DNA of 35,433 nucleotides from Bacteroidaceae bacterium (GTDB lineage Bacteria; Bacteroidota; Bacteroidia; Bacteroidales; Bacteroidaceae), in NCBI GenBank assembly GCA_017445925.1, contig JAFSRW010000055.1, positions 1 to 35,433 of the forward strand, in the 5' to 3' direction. Shown here in pieces: positions 32,814 to 35,433 of this stretch (the first letter of the stretch is position 1; every line of letters begins with the position of its first letter). The notes under the pieces were generated by a model. It was not told the DNA's origin, did not search any database, and saw only the letters and a list, made by a program, of their open reading frames with translations. The position numbers were made by a program, and so were the translations under genes.

Positions 32814-35189
32814 ATGAAGAAACTATTATTCTCCTTAATGACAATACTTTTGCCGTTGGTAGCAGGTGCATATACTGGTGAGGCTGTAATTGATGGTATC
32901 AAATACTCTATCAACACAAACACGCAAACCGCGAAAGTGGTAAAAGACAACTATTCAGGTGAAATCATTATCCCTGAAACCGTTGACTATGAAGGTGTTG
33001 CTTGTAGTGTAACCACAATCGCGAGTTCAGCTTTCAGCGGATGTAAAGCTTTGATCTCAGTTCAGATACCCAACAGTGTCATTACCATCGAAACGTGGGC
33101 GTTTTATCAGTGCAGTGAATTGTCGTCAGTGACTATTGGTGACAATGTCACTTCTATAGCCTATAGTGCTTTCTCTGGCTGCAAGAGCATAACTTCCATA
33201 AGGATTCCCGATAGCGTGACATCCATTGGTACCGACGTCTTCTCCGATTGCAAGGGATTAATCTCTGTAGTTATTGGTCACGGCCTGACCTCTATCAGTC
33301 AAGGAACCTTCAAGAATTGTACTAGTCTGGTTTCAGTCGACATTCCGGATAATGTCGAGAAAATTGGGAATTCTGCCTTTTATGGCTGTTCTGCCTTGTC
33401 TTCCATATCAATGGGAAATGGTATAACCAGCATAGGTGGTTCAGCTTTCAGCGGGTGCCTTGGTTTAACTTCAATCTTAATTCCTAATAGTGTCACTACC
33501 ATCGGAACATTTGCTTTTCTAGGTTGTGATGCGTTAACTACTTTAATTATTGGTAGTGGAGTTGAATCCATAGGTACTTATGCTTTTTCTCAATGTAAGG
33601 CTTTAACAAAGGTGTTTTGCTATTCAAACAATGTGCCTGCAACAAGTAATAATGCTTTTTCTAATTCAAACATAAGCAAAGCCACACTTTATGTTCTTGA
33701 AGATTCTATTGATGCTTATAAGGCTTCATCGTCATGGAACGGATTTAAGGAATACCTTCCTGTGCCGAAAGTGACATATATGGTGGATGATGTTATCTTT
33801 AGGGAAGAAATTGTCGTGGTGACGACTCCCTTCATCCCTATAGTAGAGCCGGAGAAGGAGGGCTACACCTTCAGTGGCTGGATAGATGTTCCAAAAACTA
33901 TGCCTATGAACGATGTAGTAATAAAAGGTTATTTCACCATCAATACATATATTCTTACATATCTCGTTGATAATAAGGTGTACAAGGAATATGAGGTGGT
34001 ATATGATTCCGACATAGAGCCAGAGGCAGAGCCTGTCAAGGAGGGTCACACATTCTCTGGATGGAGCGAGATACCAGCGAAGATGCCTGCAAAGAATGTA
34101 ATAGTAACAGGCACATTTACCATTAACAGTTACATGCTTACATATATGGTAGACGGTGAGGTCTATAAGGAATGCGAGGTTGTATATGACTCTGCTATAG
34201 AGCCAGAGGCAGAACCTGTCAAGGAGGGCCACACATTCTCTGGATGGAGCGAGATACCAGTGAAGATGCCTGCAAAGGATGTGACAGTTACGGGTTCATT
34301 TACCATTAACAGTTATACGCTTACATACATTCTTAATGGCGAAGTCTATAAGCAATATAAACATGTATACGGATCTGTTATAGAAGCTGAGGCTGACCCT
34401 GTCAAGGAAGGTTATACATTCTCTGGATGGGGTGATATTCCTGCCACAATGCCTGCCAAAGATGTATCAATAACAGGAACACTTACCATCAATAAATACA
34501 AGCTCACTTATTTTGTGGATTCTGAAGAATACAAATCATACGAGATAGAATATGGTGCTGTCATTACACCTGAGGTTGAGCCCGAGAAGAAGGGATACAC
34601 TTTCTCCGGTTGGAGTTATATCCCCAACACAATGCCTGCTGAGGACGTAACGGTAATAGGATCATTTGAAGCTAATGAGTATCACCTGACCTACATTGTT
34701 GACGGTGACATATACAAGGAATATGATGTAAAGTATGATACTGCCATCACACCTGAGACAGAGCCGACGAAAGAGGGATACACTTTCTCTGGTTGGAGTT
34801 ATATACCAAGCAAGATGCCTGCGGAAGATGTGACTGTCATAGGAAAGTTCCGTATCAATAGCTATACGGTAACATATATGCTTGATGGTGAAGTATATAC
34901 CACAGAAACATTGGAATACGGAGCGAAGATTGTACCACCTGTTATTCCAGGTTTGGAAGACTACACTATTTGGGAAGATGTACCAGAAACAATGCCTGCT
35001 AAAGACATTATAATCTACGGTAAAGCAAAAGAGATAATTGATGGCCTTGATAGTGAAGAACGAAGAGTGAAGAATAAAGAAGACATTATGATTTATGACC
35101 TCAACGGACATCGTCTCGCCTCTCCTCAAAAGGGCATCAACATTATCCGCGTGGGTAACGGTATTACAAAAAAGGTGCTGATTAAGTAA
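32814..35189 (+). CDS. secreted BspA-type leucine-rich and InlB-type repeat protein
   Basis: The 791-aa protein has a signal peptide (residues 1-19, ending VAGA-Y). BspA-like LRR_5 repeats (about 55-300) have recurring SAFSGCKALISVQIPNSV-type units. Seven tandem Listeria-Bacteroides (InlB-type) repeats follow (about 320-745), each with a LTYxVDGExYK, EGYTFSGWxxIPxxMPAxDV pattern. The C-terminal tail has IMIYDLNGHRL and KKVLIK, as in sorting-type domains. A heptamer tract (35052-35079) encodes the linker before that tail. BspA proteins are surface adhesins that bind host or bacterial partners. The near-identical repeats near 34000-34300 could recombine. A terminator follows 24 bp after the stop. 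Confidence 0.92.
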   Translation: MKKLLFSLMTILLPLVAGAYTGEAVIDGIKYSINTNTQTAKVVKDNYSGEIIIPETVDYEGVACSVTTIASSAFSGCKALISVQIPNSVITIETWAFYQCSELSSVTIGDNVTSIAYSAFSGCKSITSIRIPDSVTSIGTDVFSDCKGLISVVIGHGLTSISQGTFKNCTSLVSVDIPDNVEKIGNSAFYGCSALSSISMGNGITSIGGSAFSGCLGLTSILIPNSVTTIGTFAFLGCDALTTLIIGSGVESIGTYAFSQCKALTKVFCYSNNVPATSNNAFSNSNISKATLYVLEDSIDAYKASSSWNGFKEYLPVPKVTYMVDDVIFREEIVVVTTPFIPIVEPEKEGYTFSGWIDVPKTMPMNDVVIKGYFTINTYILTYLVDNKVYKEYEVVYDSDIEPEAEPVKEGHTFSGWSEIPAKMPAKNVIVTGTFTINSYMLTYMVDGEVYKECEVVYDSAIEPEAEPVKEGHTFSGWSEIPVKMPAKDVTVTGSFTINSYTLTYILNGEVYKQYKHVYGSVIEAEADPVKEGYTFSGWGDIPATMPAKDVSITGTLTINKYKLTYFVDSEEYKSYEIEYGAVITPEVEPEKKGYTFSGWSYIPNTMPAEDVTVIGSFEANEYHLTYIVDGDIYKEYDVKYDTAITPETEPTKEGYTFSGWSYIPSKMPAEDVTVIGKFRINSYTVTYMLDGEVYTTETLEYGAKIVPPVIPGLEDYTIWEDVPETMPAKDIIIYGKAKEIIDGLDSEERRVKNKEDIMIYDLNGHRLASPQKGINIIRVGNGITKKVLIK
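35052..35079. repeat. heptanucleotide repeat before BspA-like sorting tail
   Basis: Four 7-bp units (AGTGAAG, AACGAAG, AGTGAAG, AATAAAG) encode SEERRVKNKE just before the IMIYDLNGH motif. The position matches the tracts before the tails of the CotH and short secreted proteins. Confidence 0.75.
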
Positions 35190-35213
35190 CAACTATCGCA
35201 CATGAAAGGAATA

Positions 35214-35249
35214 AGAGGGTGTGTCAAAATAGGCACATCCTCTTTTTTT
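35214..35249 (+). terminator. intrinsic terminator after the BspA-like gene
   Basis: AGAGGGTGTG (35214-35223) pairs with CACATCCTCT (35234-35243) through one G-U pair, with a 10-nt loop, followed by six T. It probably also forms the outer end of an insertion sequence. Confidence 0.7.
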
Positions 35250-35433
35250 GTTTAAACTTGTCAGTTTTGTAAATATCGTTGTCTCTATGCTACATTTTCA
35301 TGATTTCTGCTTTATGAGACCACACTAAGCCCAAAATCGCGTATATGAGGATGTAAGAGGCATATATTTCCTTGCGTTTGTTGGCATATTGCCCTGTTTT
35401 AGGACTTTTGCTGCCATTTTCTTGATGTTAAAA
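35214..35433 (-). mobile_element. end of an insertion sequence, cut by window edge
   Basis: GAGGGTGTGTCAAAATAGG at 35215-35233 resembles the terminal inverted repeats of Bacteroidetes DDE-type IS elements. Inside it, on the minus strand from the window edge, one frame reads FNIKKMAAKVLKQG, which looks like the end of an IS transposase. A second frame carries HKAEIMKM before a stop at about 35299-35301. It is not clear which frame is used or whether there is a frameshift. Only about 220 bp are visible. Confidence 0.45.

Overview
This window is very probably from a Bacteroidales bacterium, most likely Prevotellaceae-like. The evidence is Bacteroidetes-type promoters (TTTG, 19-20 bp, TAnnTTTG), secreted proteins with C-terminal sorting-type tails (YDxxGR...KGIYI...KKVLVK), CotH, GLUG, BspA-like and GH97 proteins, a DUF2723 membrane protein, and moderate G+C. 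No rRNA or tRNA gene was seen.

Layout. 1-798 is non-coding and repeat-rich, with a small element bearing 18-bp terminal inverted repeats at its left edge. 799-3210 is a + strand operon: an exported protein of unknown function, an ECF sigma factor and a small membrane-anchored protein. 3327-11649 is a + strand cluster of secreted surface proteins: a CotH/GLUG protein, a short secreted protein, a carbohydrate-binding protein split by a frameshift, and a CotH plus carbohydrate-binding protein. 11626-15409 (-) holds a SpoIID/LytB protein and a glycosyltransferase fused to a HIT-like DUF4922 domain. They diverge from an ATP-grasp-like protein (15469-16437, +) across a tiny, apparently leaderless double promoter.

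16465-30842 is a long run of - strand genes. In transcription order it encodes serine acetyltransferase, a THUMP RNA methyltransferase, a DPP IV-type peptidase, a DUF559 nuclease fused to PurD, a membrane protein, a YqaA-like protein, then (new promoter) a DUF2723 protein, polysaccharide deacetylase, a QueG-like protein and GH97. 30905-31648 is non-coding with many short repeats. It is followed by an ORF6N-domain protein (-), a promoter plus a highly structured RNA region, a BspA/InlB-type repeat protein (+), and the end of an insertion sequence at the right edge.

The most unusual content is the repeats, which invade genes in frame. Family 1 is a dispersed CCCC/GGGG hairpin, seen as eleven arms. 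Two arms flank a DUF559 (Vsr-like) endonuclease ORF as inverted terminal repeats, and that cassette is fused in frame to the N-terminus of purD. A cargo-less version has supplied the N-terminus of the RNA methyltransferase. Other copies sit inside the coding regions of a glycosyltransferase, a SpoIID protein and a small membrane protein. The layout resembles a REP/REPIN-RAYT system with a DUF559 nuclease in place of the usual transposase. Family 2 consists of tandem repeats of period 7 (some 8 or 9) with varying unit sequence. They lie at signal peptides, domain linkers, sorting-domain linkers and gene ends, and one sits exactly where a gene is frame-shifted by one unit.
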